Below the pieces are notes generated by a model. That model was not told where the DNA came from and ran no database searches. It saw nothing but the letters and a program-made list of their open reading frames with translations. DNA of 64,000 bases. Source: Flavobacteriaceae bacterium NBU2973 (GTDB lineage Bacteria; Bacteroidota; Bacteroidia; Flavobacteriales; Flavobacteriaceae). Below, one piece after another: positions 51,761 to 62,000 of this stretch; position 1 is the first letter of the stretch, and each line of letters begins with the position of its first letter. The stretch spans positions 62,001 through 126,000 of the forward strand of contig JAOEIQ010000007.1 in assembly GCA_026162565.1 (NCBI GenBank). Direction: 5' to 3'. Both the position numbers and the translations under genes were made by a program.

Positions 51761-54700
51761 TTAAGCATCCAGCTCTTTTTGAAACATATCTCGAACGTCA
51801 TTTACATATGTATCTATATGTTTATCTTTCCATTCTGATGTATCCACAGGATCTAATACTACCACTTCAATATGTGTAGGTTTAAACACCGAACTTCCTT
51901 TAGGCATTGCCATGTAGGCATTTTTTATTACTATAGGAACTATTGGAACACCAGCCTTCATTGCTAAATGAAACGCTCCTTTTTTAAACTTACCAAGCGT
52001 TTTACTACCACTCCTAGTTCCTTCTGGAGCAATTGCTACAGAAGTACCTCCTTTTAAAACTTCTGAAGCTTTAGCCAATGATTTAATTGCTTTTTCTTTA
52101 TTAGAGCGATCTATGAAAATTGCTCCTAATGCTTTAAATAATGGTCCTATTGGACTCAACTCGAGCTCCTTTTTAGCGACACCAGTAATATCATGCCTTA
52201 AAAGCTTTAAGATAATAAAAAAGTCAGCAGAACTTTGGTGATTAAAACAAAATACTGCTGGTCTATAATTTTCAAGGTTATGTTTCCCTTTAACTGAAAT
52301 ATCTAAACCAGCAAATTTAGTTCCTAAATCTCCAATACTAGCAAAAGTAGTATTAGCTGCTTCTTGTCTTGACATGGTAACTAAGCCTTTAGCAATACCC
52401 TTTAAAAAAGAAGGGTAAATACTAGCGGCTGCTAATCCAGTTCTGAAACCATTAACTACTGGTCTTTGATCTGCATTTTTAAATCGTAATATTGGCCAGT
52501 CATTTTCAAAAGCCACTTGCGAAAGTCGATCGTCAGGATTTGTAGCATATGGGTTTCCAACAATATCTAGTAATGGATAATCATCAAAGCTATCAGTGTA
52601 GAAATAGCTTTTTGTTAAATCAATGTCATTTTCTTTTGCAAACTTTCTTCCTGCATTAGCTTTGCCTTCTCCCCAACACATTTCAGTTATTTTACCTGTA
52701 AAACGACCTTTCTTAACTTCCATTTCGGTACAATAAATATCTTCTACACCTAATTCACTAGCAATAGGTTTTATTTGATAACTCGTTGCTGCGGAAATAA
52801 TTACAACTCTATGTCCTTTTTCTAAATGAGATTTAATGAGTTCCCGAGATTCTGGATAAATAGTATGCTTTAGGTGTTTTTTGTAAACTTCTTTTCCTAA
52901 ATCTATAAACTCTTTTTCTTTGATTCCCTTTACTCCAATTGCTGATAATCTGGTAAGCACTTCAAAATCTCTATTACCAATTGCGTATAATAAAATTGTT
53001 GCGAATTGAGACACTAGCTCTTTTGCTGTTGTTTTTCCACTTAACACTCTAGATTGTACAAATTTTTTGGCAGAAAAATCATCTATTAATGTTCTATCTA
53101 AATCAAAAAACGCAGCGATATGAGAACCATCTTCTTGATCATCATGAACTGTAGAAAAACGTTCTATGTCAGTACCTGGAACAACATCTTTTTTCTTGGT
53201 CTTTTTATGTTTTTCAAGACCTTTTATATTAGCTTTTATTTCTATTTGTTGTAAGATGTACAAACGGTCTGTCAATTCATCCAAAAGATGCATCCAACGT
53301 TCTAAACGTTTATGGTCGATGGTTTTATTTAAGGGAATAAATCGATTATTTTTTGCTAATCGTAAGGCACTTGTTAAAAACGGTTTTGAGACACTATCAA
53401 GACGCGTAATACGCGATTGCCAATGCAATTCTTTACCCTTGAACAAACAGAGATCAATAAATTCTTTATCAATAAATTTATCTTCTAAATCCCAACTTCT
53501 CAAAGTATGACAAACTACTTTATTAGCTTCGAGATGAATTAAAAGCAAGCCTTTAGATACAAATAATTCTTGTTTTTTAAGTAATGCATTAACATCACCT
53601 TCAGGATCTGATATTATGTCTCTCCAATTAGGATCGAATAGTTCTAGTTCAGCTTCTATTTCTGAACTAAATTGAGGTTTGTTAGAATAGAAAAACTCAA
53701 ACTTAAACATATTACGCAGATGCATGATTTCTTCCCAAAAATGAATAATTCTGTCTTGAGATGTATCATTCATGATTTTTACTAAAGCCATCTCAATAAA
53801 TGCTCGATGGTATAAATGTCCTGAAGACATGTTAGCATAATAGGTAGCTGACAAATATTCGTTTGCAGCTAGACTGTATTGGGTTTTTCTACCTGCTTTA
53901 CTCTTTGTGATAATATGCGAACTTAAAAGAAGGTTTAACGCTTTTTGAACGGTCACACTAATATCACTTCCACGATCAAGCAGTACATCATCTTTTCGTT
54001 GCTCGATATAGTTCATGAGCTTGATGACATTAAACTCAATCTCCCGCTTAGTCATTGCAAAATTATTAAGCAAGGTATTACAAACCAGAGAAACAGTTGT
54101 TACAGGTGTAATTCTATTTGCCTTATGAATTAACTCAAATGCAAAACGAGGTAATGTATTTTTATCAGCATAACTATCCTCTTCAATATCAGGTATTATA
54201 GCATTTTTATGTGCGCTAGCATCAACAGCCTCTCCAAATCTAATAGCAGCTCTTCCATATTGATGGCCTAATTTCTGCATGAATTTGAAAAAGGTTTTTA
54301 GAGTTTCTCCTTTTTTCTCTAAACCTTTGCCCTCTTCAGTCATCTCTTTGACATCAGGAATCAAATCATAAACAATTGAAACAGGAATATATTTTATTTC
54401 TCTAGAGCTTTCTTGCTCACCTTCCATAATATATTTCAAGATTCCCATTTGCGGATAAACTATCTTACCTGTTCGTGATCGTGTACCTTCTATATTCCAT
54501 GTAAGATGATCGCCTTGTTCAATTAAGTGAGATATGTAATGCCTTAATGATAGCTTATATACAGGATTATCTTTAAAACTTCTTCTTAAAAAAATAAGGC
54601 CTGAATTTTTTCCTAATTGTTTTACTCCAGGCATTGCAAGATTTATGCCTCCAAAAAAGAACGGAATTGGCATTCCGTATTGAACAAGTGTATTTATTAA

Positions 54701-55000
54701 AACAACTGTATCTAAATACGTTTTGTGGGTTAAAATAAATGCTACAGAATTATGACGCATTAATTTTGTTAACCATTTTATTTGTTGAGGATCTACATCT
54801 ATTTTGTCTTCATATGCTTTAGACATCATGTAATCAAACCCTTTAAGAGTTACCATATTCGCCATTGGATTTTGCTCTGTATGTAACTCTTGCAAGCAAG
54901 TTTCAGCTTCTTTAATAACTGTATCCAATTCTTGATTTTGAGCTTTTGCTATCTTTTTTAGCTCTTCCTGAAACTTTGGTTGATTAATGATCTCCTTCAT
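51761..55000 (-). CDS. Fusion enzyme: PlsB-type acyltransferase, HAD phosphatase-like and PlsC-type acyltransferase
   Basis: 1079 residues. Domain 1 (~residues 50-580) is a GPAT/PlsB-type acyltransferase: HKTYLD (H92, D97), then GGINLAMPG and NIEGTRSRTGK (~169-179), plus a long C-terminal helical part as in bacterial and mycobacterial PlsB. Domain 2 (~627-820) is a HAD-IB unit, DLDRT (D633, D635), SAATSYQ and DSFDDYPLL. Domain 3 (~890-1075) is PlsC, NHQSSAD (H921, D926) and APEGTRSGS. One chain could take G3P to lysophosphatidate, phosphatidate and, if the HAD acts as a phosphatase, diacylglycerol. HAD-PlsC fusions are known, but the triple fusion is unusual. Confidence 0.92.
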   Translation of the reverse strand: MKEIINQPKFQEELKKIAKAQNQELDTVIKEAETCLQELHTEQNPMANMVTLKGFDYMMSKAYEDKIDVDPQQIKWLTKLMRHNSVAFILTHKTYLDTVVLINTLVQYGMPIPFFFGGINLAMPGVKQLGKNSGLIFLRRSFKDNPVYKLSLRHYISHLIEQGDHLTWNIEGTRSRTGKIVYPQMGILKYIMEGEQESSREIKYIPVSIVYDLIPDVKEMTEEGKGLEKKGETLKTFFKFMQKLGHQYGRAAIRFGEAVDASAHKNAIIPDIEEDSYADKNTLPRFAFELIHKANRITPVTTVSLVCNTLLNNFAMTKREIEFNVIKLMNYIEQRKDDVLLDRGSDISVTVQKALNLLLSSHIITKSKAGRKTQYSLAANEYLSATYYANMSSGHLYHRAFIEMALVKIMNDTSQDRIIHFWEEIMHLRNMFKFEFFYSNKPQFSSEIEAELELFDPNWRDIISDPEGDVNALLKKQELFVSKGLLLIHLEANKVVCHTLRSWDLEDKFIDKEFIDLCLFKGKELHWQSRITRLDSVSKPFLTSALRLAKNNRFIPLNKTIDHKRLERWMHLLDELTDRLYILQQIEIKANIKGLEKHKKTKKKDVVPGTDIERFSTVHDDQEDGSHIAAFFDLDRTLIDDFSAKKFVQSRVLSGKTTAKELVSQFATILLYAIGNRDFEVLTRLSAIGVKGIKEKEFIDLGKEVYKKHLKHTIYPESRELIKSHLEKGHRVVIISAATSYQIKPIASELGVEDIYCTEMEVKKGRFTGKITEMCWGEGKANAGRKFAKENDIDLTKSYFYTDSFDDYPLLDIVGNPYATNPDDRLSQVAFENDWPILRFKNADQRPVVNGFRTGLAAASIYPSFLKGIAKGLVTMSRQEAANTTFASIGDLGTKFAGLDISVKGKHNLENYRPAVFCFNHQSSADFFIILKLLRHDITGVAKKELELSPIGPLFKALGAIFIDRSNKEKAIKSLAKASEVLKGGTSVAIAPEGTRSGSKTLGKFKKGAFHLAMKAGVPIVPIVIKNAYMAMPKGSSVFKPTHIEVVVLDPVDTSEWKDKHIDTYVNDVRDMFQKELDA

Positions 55001-55009
55001 GATATGTAA

Positions 55010-56173
55010 TTAAGCTTTCAACATTAAACCGTTTAAAATGTCACTCTTTTTTTGTTTCCAAAACTTGGGAAAAAATATGTTTTCAATTTTTGTAATAACT
55101 CCATTTGGAGCTTCGCCTTGGGTATTTTCAATTAAAGTATTAGCTACTGTTACCAATACTGATGCATTAGCTCCTAATCCACAATGACTACCAAATACTT
55201 CAACATTTTTTATGTTTTTCCTAAAGGTTTCTGCTTCTAAACAATTTTTCCAAGGAACAAGTCCATCTGTACGCGTATAAATACATGTAATTGGCACTTC
55301 TGGAATTTCTTCTAATTCTTCTATAATCTTCTTATTCCTCTCTTTTAAGCTTTTACCTCTTAAAAACTCTAATGTTCGTACCATAGGAGTTTTCATGTTT
55401 TTAACTCCCCAAACTGGTGAACCTATAGTGATAAGTTGCTCTACTTTGTCTGGATATCTATTGGCAATAATTTTAGCAAAAATACCTCCTCCACTCCATC
55501 CAACTAGGCTTACTTTTTCTTGGTGCTTTTCGTATATATCATCCAATCTTTCTATTAGTTTTGGAAGATATTTAGAGTTTATAGTATTCACACCTAATTC
55601 CCATTTATATGTTTTAAACCCTACAGACTTTAAGTATTTTCGAACAAATCTCGTAGAATGATCGTTACCAAGATAAGGAGGCATTAGTAAAACAGGTTTA
55701 TTATTTCCTTTTTTGCATTTAGGTATAATATGATATAGACCAAACATGGTAGACCACTCAATCAAAGATCTAGTCTCAAGTAACACATTATACATTGGTG
55801 GTGCATCTATATTTTTATTAATGATTTGGATTTCGTTTTTAAAATCTTTAACCAAATTACTTGTTGATCTATCACCTGTAAATCCTTTAGTTCTAATCTT
55901 ATTTATCTTCTCTAGTATTAAAACAAGTGTTAAATAATCTCTATCAGGACCAAAATCCCTACAAATTTGAAGACACTCCTGTGACAATACTGCTAATGAT
56001 TTTTTATCAAACACCTCATCACTAATAGAATTAATAATTTTTTTATCAAAGGGATGTTCTTCACATAAGCGGAGTACAAGAGCTTTGGCTTCTCTTAATG
56101 TTTTACCTCTAACAATAGCTAAATTTATTGCTAGTCGAATAAAGGTTTTGTATAAACTTTTACTTTTTTCCAT
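55010..56173 (-). CDS. Alpha/beta hydrolase, lipase/depolymerase-like
   Basis: 387 residues from ATG 56173 (an in-frame TTG four codons earlier is less likely). After ~150 helical residues comes a hydrolase core: NKPVLLMPPYLGNDHSTRFVRKYL, the nucleophile elbow LVGWSGGGIFAKII (G-W-S-G-G, Ser), then TRTDGLVPWKNC (Asp) and GSHCGLGANASVLV (His). The fold resembles PhaC/PhaZ-type enzymes, but the nucleophile is Ser, not the Cys of polyester synthases, so hydrolysis or acyl transfer on stored lipid or polyester is more likely. Second of two lipase genes in the storage operon. Confidence 0.82.
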   Translation of the reverse strand: MEKSKSLYKTFIRLAINLAIVRGKTLREAKALVLRLCEEHPFDKKIINSISDEVFDKKSLAVLSQECLQICRDFGPDRDYLTLVLILEKINKIRTKGFTGDRSTSNLVKDFKNEIQIINKNIDAPPMYNVLLETRSLIEWSTMFGLYHIIPKCKKGNNKPVLLMPPYLGNDHSTRFVRKYLKSVGFKTYKWELGVNTINSKYLPKLIERLDDIYEKHQEKVSLVGWSGGGIFAKIIANRYPDKVEQLITIGSPVWGVKNMKTPMVRTLEFLRGKSLKERNKKIIEELEEIPEVPITCIYTRTDGLVPWKNCLEAETFRKNIKNVEVFGSHCGLGANASVLVTVANTLIENTQGEAPNGVITKIENIFFPKFWKQKKSDILNGLMLKA

Positions 56174-56177
56174 GTTA

Positions 56178-57110
56178 TTATACAACTTCTACTTTGGCAT
56201 TTAACCAATTAATAAAATCTTGCTCAACTTCTTCTTTATTAACCTCATTGAGCATCTCATGACGACCTTGATACATTTTTAAGGTAAGATCATTAACTCC
56301 AGCTCTGATATATTGATTCGCTACTTTTTTTACACCTTTACCCATTTCTCCAACTGGGTCTTCACTTCCAGCAAACATGTAAATTGGTATTTTTTTTGGT
56401 GTCGCTAAAAAAGCATGCTTTTCATTAATTTTTTTACTTCCTTTCAATATATCAATAAACACATTAATTGAAAAATCTTCAATTCTATATGGATCAGCAT
56501 TAAAAATATCTACTTGCTCTTCATCACTACTTATCCAATCAACCTTTGTTCTATTAGGTTTAAACTTTTTGTTAAACTCTGAAAAAAAGATAGACTTTAA
56601 AGCACTATTAGATTGCTTCCCTCCTTTAACTAACTTGATTAAGTTAGCGCTAAAAAGGCCTACTGCGCCTAATCCTTTCATAAAACTAGCGGTTCCCGAA
56701 AGGGCTAATAATTTTACATCATCTCCATATTTAGTGACATATTCTCTAGAAAAAAATGAGCCCATGCTATGCCCAAATAAAATTATTTTTTGGTCTGGAT
56801 GTTCTGTTTTAATAAGGTTAGTAAACTCTCTCATATCCTCAACTGCATCGTCAAAATAATTTACGCCATCGTAAACACCCAATTGATCTATTGTTTTAAC
56901 GGATTTACCATGTATACGATGATCATTTGCATAGACTTCAAATCCTTGTGATTGTAATAAGGATGCAATTTTTTTATAACGCCCAGCATGCTCTCCCATT
57001 CCATGAGCAATTTGAACAATACCTTTTGGGTTTTTAATTGAGGACTTCCAATGGTAATAGAAAATCTCTAGATTATCTCTTGTAGTGTAGGTTCTAGTTC
57101 TGTAATTCAT
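56178..57110 (-). CDS. Monoacylglycerol-lipase-like alpha/beta hydrolase
   Basis: 310 residues of the YtpA/PldB/monoacylglycerol lipase type: VQIAHGMGEHAGRY (oxyanion HG-M), nucleophile elbow ILFGHSMGSFFSREY (G-H-S-M-G), Asp in FAGSEDPVGEMG and His in YQGRHEMLNEV. Cytoplasmic. It could release fatty acid and glycerol from partial glycerides, closing the loop with GlpK. The start codon shares a base with the stop of the WS/DGAT gene (TAATG), so the two are translationally coupled. Confidence 0.88.
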   Translation of the reverse strand: MNYRTRTYTTRDNLEIFYYHWKSSIKNPKGIVQIAHGMGEHAGRYKKIASLLQSQGFEVYANDHRIHGKSVKTIDQLGVYDGVNYFDDAVEDMREFTNLIKTEHPDQKIILFGHSMGSFFSREYVTKYGDDVKLLALSGTASFMKGLGAVGLFSANLIKLVKGGKQSNSALKSIFFSEFNKKFKPNRTKVDWISSDEEQVDIFNADPYRIEDFSINVFIDILKGSKKINEKHAFLATPKKIPIYMFAGSEDPVGEMGKGVKKVANQYIRAGVNDLTLKMYQGRHEMLNEVNKEEVEQDFINWLNAKVEVV

Positions 57111-58945
57111 TATTTATTTAAAAAGAGTAAGAGTAACTTTTCTAACTTAATAACTGCTGCTTTTGTGCCAGACAAGCGAATTCTTCCTTGAATTTTAAGT
57201 TCTTCATACAATAAATCGCCTTTATAAAGAGCAAATAAATTACTATCACTAATTTGAATTGAAGCAACTGGGTTTTTAGGTTTTAGTTTTCTTAATTCTG
57301 GTGTGGTTTTATTAGTATCTAATTTCCAGAAGGCTTCTTTATCATTGCTTGTTACTTTGAATTCAAATACTCCTTTATGCGTTTTAACCGCTTTTATATT
57401 GGTTTTAATAAATTTTCTAAACGCATTAAAAAACACTGAACTTTTTAGTGTATCACTTGTAGCTTCAGCTACTTTATTTTTAGGTTTATTTTTAATGAGC
57501 TCCTCTAATTCATTAGCCGATTCTCTCATGTAACGAGAAAACTTATCTGCATCAGGCATAGTTTTAGCGTCTGATGTGGTTGTAATAGTAACTTGCCCAT
57601 TGTAACTAAATGCCGCAATAATTAATCCAAATCCATCTAGAACTGGAGTGAGTCCAAAAACTGATACGACTTTATGTCCTTTTAAATAGAGAACACCTGA
57701 AGGACCAGGCACATTTGTAATGGTAACATTAAAAGGAGGTCTATGTAAGTCTTTTATATTGTATTTGTTATAGGCTTTAGCAGCAAGATTAGCAAGACCA
57801 AATGGCACAGAATCAGCCATTTTAGATAAGGTTTTTGCTCCAATAGTTTTATGTCTCGTTTTTCCTTGATCTGTTTGATCTTGAATAAATTCGAGACGCT
57901 TAATAGGATCCTCGATATGAGTACCTATTTGGATAAGCATATTAGAAATTTGATTATCTAACTGACCTTTTTCTTTCTTACTTCTGGTTGAAATAGGAAT
58001 ATTAGCAACCAATGATTGAGCTGGTAGCTTTTGACGCTCTTGCAAATAGCGCCTGATAGCACCAGAACAAATCGTGACTATTAAATCGTTAATTGTAACT
58101 CCTGTGAGTTTTCTTAAATTATAAATACGATCAAAAGATAAAATTGCTGTTCCCCAAGTACGCTTTGGTGATACATTATCATTAAAAATTGTTTTAGGAA
58201 CAAATCGTTTACTTTTTACTCGTTTTTTCTTGATAAATCTGCTTGAAACATTTCCTTTCATTAAAGAGAAAGTTGTTTCGGTAATTGTTTTAGGTATTTT
58301 AAGAGGATCTTTTAAAAACTTGTAAGAACTTTTGATAAGTAAGTCTATTTCGTCAGGAAGTGGATCAGGCTCGTAGGACTTTGTATCTTCAGCTGATTTG
58401 TTTTTTACTTCTTTTTCTGTATCAAATAAAATTCCCATTACACCAACTCCAGAACCTCCATCAATCATTACATGGTGTGTTTTAACTACAATTGCTACAG
58501 ACCCTTTTGGAAGTTGATCTATTTCATTAATACCTTCAATAAAACTAACACTCCACAATGGTCTACGTAAATCAAGAGGTGCACTAAATATTGAAGCGGT
58601 AACATCTCGTAATGTTTTCCAATTAGATGGATCTGGAAGTTTGATTCTAGAAACATGCAAATCTAAATCAAAATTAGGATCGTCAACCCAATAAGGATAG
58701 TCTAGATTAAAGGGGACATTAAGTAATCTTTGCCTGAATTTTGGCATTAGATGTAATTTAGAAGCCAAATTTTCTTTAAAATCATCAAAATTTAGAGAGC
58801 CCTCAATAATTGTTAGCGAACCAATATGCATTGGGCTTGATGGAGATTCTGCATATAAGAACGTAGCATCTTGACCTGAAACTTGTTTTAAAGTGTCTTG
58901 TGAAGCGTCTCCTAAAAGATTTTTTATATGATTCTTATTTAACAT
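57110..58945 (-). CDS. Wax ester synthase / diacylglycerol acyltransferase with C-terminal SCP2-like domain
   Basis: 611 residues. The WS/DGAT domain (first ~470) has the active site HHVMIDG (H157-G163), PLDLRRPLWSVSFIEG, and TGVTINDLIVTICSGAI (N-D motif), plus NVPGPSGVLYLKG. It transfers acyl-CoA to diacylglycerol or fatty alcohol at the membrane, making triacylglycerol or wax ester. The last ~110 residues (GVFEFKVTSNDKEAFWKLDT … PVASIQISDSNLFALYKGDL) look like an SCP2/sterol-carrier fold, uncommon on this enzyme. First gene of the eight-gene run, 88 bp below the GlpK-GlpD fusion. Confidence 0.92.
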   Translation of the reverse strand: MLNKNHIKNLLGDASQDTLKQVSGQDATFLYAESPSSPMHIGSLTIIEGSLNFDDFKENLASKLHLMPKFRQRLLNVPFNLDYPYWVDDPNFDLDLHVSRIKLPDPSNWKTLRDVTASIFSAPLDLRRPLWSVSFIEGINEIDQLPKGSVAIVVKTHHVMIDGGSGVGVMGILFDTEKEVKNKSAEDTKSYEPDPLPDEIDLLIKSSYKFLKDPLKIPKTITETTFSLMKGNVSSRFIKKKRVKSKRFVPKTIFNDNVSPKRTWGTAILSFDRIYNLRKLTGVTINDLIVTICSGAIRRYLQERQKLPAQSLVANIPISTRSKKEKGQLDNQISNMLIQIGTHIEDPIKRLEFIQDQTDQGKTRHKTIGAKTLSKMADSVPFGLANLAAKAYNKYNIKDLHRPPFNVTITNVPGPSGVLYLKGHKVVSVFGLTPVLDGFGLIIAAFSYNGQVTITTTSDAKTMPDADKFSRYMRESANELEELIKNKPKNKVAEATSDTLKSSVFFNAFRKFIKTNIKAVKTHKGVFEFKVTSNDKEAFWKLDTNKTTPELRKLKPKNPVASIQISDSNLFALYKGDLLYEELKIQGRIRLSGTKAAVIKLEKLLLLFLNK

Positions 58946-59033
58946 AAAAGTAAGTTAGTTATGCAAGATACGTGTTTTTTAGAATATTAAGAAACCTATA
59001 AAAACGCCTAAAAGTCAATAAATTAGAAGGCTT

Positions 59034-62000
59034 TTAAAATTCCTCATCATAAAATTGAGTAGCATCGTTTATTAATATTTGTAATTTGTCGTTTTCAAGC
59101 TTAATTCGTTCTTCATTCCAATTTAGGTATTGAACACAATCGTTTAATATACTATCTCGATATTTTGAAACACTTTCAATATTAAAATACATGGCTCCAG
59201 TTCTTCTTACAAAAAAATCTGAAATACTATTCACCATTTCGTAGTTAATACCATACCATAATTCTGCTCTAACAATTTGTTCCTGTATTGTAGTTCCTTC
59301 AAAGGAAGAAGCTTTTTCAATAATAAGGCTAGCCTTCTTACCGTAAGTAGAGCATAAGTGCCAAGCATATGATTTGTCTTCTAGCCCTAGATCTTTTAAA
59401 GCAGATTCCAATTCTGTTTGATATTGGTTAACGTCTTGTGATGAATACATAGCTGGACTTACTAATGGAATATTTTTAGTAAAGGACTCTTTTAATCGAG
59501 ATTTATTATTGTGATTCATCGTCTTTAAAACTGCATCTATAACACGTTGTGCCATTTTTCTGTATCCTGTTAACTTTCCTCCAGCAATTGAGATTAATCC
59601 ACTTGCTGAAATAAATATTTCATCCTTTCTAGATAGTTCTGATGGATTCTTTTGTTCTTCATGTATTAAAGGTCTTAATCCAGCCCAATTAGACTCTATA
59701 TCTTCAATCTTTAAATTGATAGATGGAAACATATTATTAACAGCATCAAGTAGATATATTGCATCTTTTTTAGTTGCTACAACTCGGTCTAAACTACCAT
59801 TATAATTTGTATCTGTTGTACCAACATAAGTAACTCTACCTCTTGGTATAGCAAAAATCATTCTACCATCTGACACATCAAAATATATTGCTTGTTTTAC
59901 AGGTAACTTATGATATGGAAACACAATATGAACTCCTTTTGTTAAATGCAAATACTTATGATTTATTGATGCGTCTTTTTTACGTAATAAATCTACCCAT
60001 GGTCCAGCAGCAGATACATAGTTATTTGCTCTAATTTGAATTTGCTTTTTTGTATTATGGTCTACGCAATTTAGAGCTTTTATTTTTTGATCTTCATCAT
60101 ATTCAAATGATTCCATCTCACAATAATTACATATTGTTGCCCCAAATTCTGAAGCCTTTTTAAGTATTTCTATTGTTAGTCTAGCATCATCTGTTCTGTA
60201 TTCTGCGTAAAAACCACTACCTAATATATCTTCAGAATCTAGTAAAGGTTCTTTGAGTAGAGTATCTTCTTTTTCAAGCATTACACGTCTATCATCTCCC
60301 TCTACATTGGCTAAAAAATCATAAACTTTTAATCCAATTGAGGTCATCATTCTGCCATAAGTACCTCCTTCTTTCAAGGGCAGTAACATTTTCTCTGGAA
60401 CAACTAAATGTGGTGCTAACTTATGAACAATAGCCCGTTCGGTCCCAGACTCTTTTACCAAGCCTATTTCTAATTGTTTTAAATATCGTAAACCACCATG
60501 AATTAATTTAGTTGACTTATTACTAGTACCTGAAGCAAAGTCATTTTTTTCGATTAAACAAACATTTAAACCTCTAGAAGATGCATCCAAAGCTATTCCT
60601 GCTCCTGTAATTCCACCTCCTATGATAATCAAGTCGAAAACAGTATTCTTTATTTTTTTTATCTGCTTTTTTCTGTCTAAAACTGAAAACCGAAGGGTAG
60701 AAACTTCATTTTTAGATTTTGTTTTAGTTTTTTCAACTGCTTTTCTCCAACCCTTATATCTTATCTTTCTAGTTTTAGCAGGCATTTCTGGTATGAATGT
60801 GTGATCTATCTTTCTTATTGTTTTCACATCATTTTTTGACCAAACTCCAGCTTTAATTCCAGCTAATAACGCAGCTCCAAAAGCAGTAACCTCTAGCATT
60901 TCTGGTCGCTCAACATTTATATCAAGGATATCTGATTGAAATTGCATTAAATAATTATTAGCACTTGCTCCTCCATCGACTTTAAGATTAAGAATTTCAG
61001 AATTACTATCACTTATCATAGCATTAATTACATCTTTAGTTTGATAGGCAATAGCCTCAACTGTAGCTTTTACAAGCTCGTCCTTACCTGTGTCTAATGT
61101 CATACCATAGACGCTAGCTTTTGCTTTAGAATCCCAATAAGGAGCACCTAAACCTGCAAATGCAGGAACTACATAAACATCCTCTAAAGGCGGTATACTC
61201 TCACAAATAGCTTGAGTATCTGACGCCTTCTCAATAAACTTCATTTTATCTCGCAACCATTGAATTGAAGCTCCAGCAACAAAAACACTCCCTTCTAATG
61301 CATAGTTTATAGGTTCATTTTCAAGAGTACAGGTTAAAGTTGTTAACAAACCTTTTTTAGAGATTACTTGTTTTTCTCCAGTATTGAATAACATGAAACA
61401 ACCAGTTCCATAGGTGTTTTTCGCCATTCCGGAATTAAAACCACCATTTCCAAACAATGAAGCTTGTTGATCTCCCGCAACTCCGTAAATAGGAATATCA
61501 GTCTCTTTAAAATCAATACTCCCAAAATTAGAAGAAGAATGTTGTACACTAGGAAGAATTGATTTCGGAATATCTAGAACCTTTAAAATGGTATCATCCC
61601 AATCTTTGTGTTTAATATTATACAATAATGTTCTAGAGGCATTTGTATGATCTGTAACATGCTTTTCACCTTTTGTGAATTTATAGATTAACCAGCTATC
61701 TATTGTTCCGAAAAGCAATTGATTATTGTTAGCTCTTTCTCTTGCTCCTTCTACATTATCTAAAATCCATTTTAGTTTAGTACCCGAAAAATAAGCGTCA
61801 ATTACAAGACCAGTATTTTCACGAATATAATTTTCATGACCTTGCTGTTTTAAATTATCACAGATTTCAGAACTTCTTTTATCTAACCAAACGATTGCAT
61901 TGTAGATTGGCTCTCCTGTTGTCCTATCCCAAACAACTGTTGTTTCTCTTTGATTTGTAATACCTATTCCAGCAATCTCTTCAGGATCTATATTGCCCTT

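Noticed and set aside
55010-56173. Polyhydroxyalkanoate synthase (PhaC)
   Set aside because: The nucleophile elbow is G-W-S-G-G with Ser; PhaC uses Cys. No phaA/phaB genes are nearby and WS/DGAT points to TAG or wax ester.
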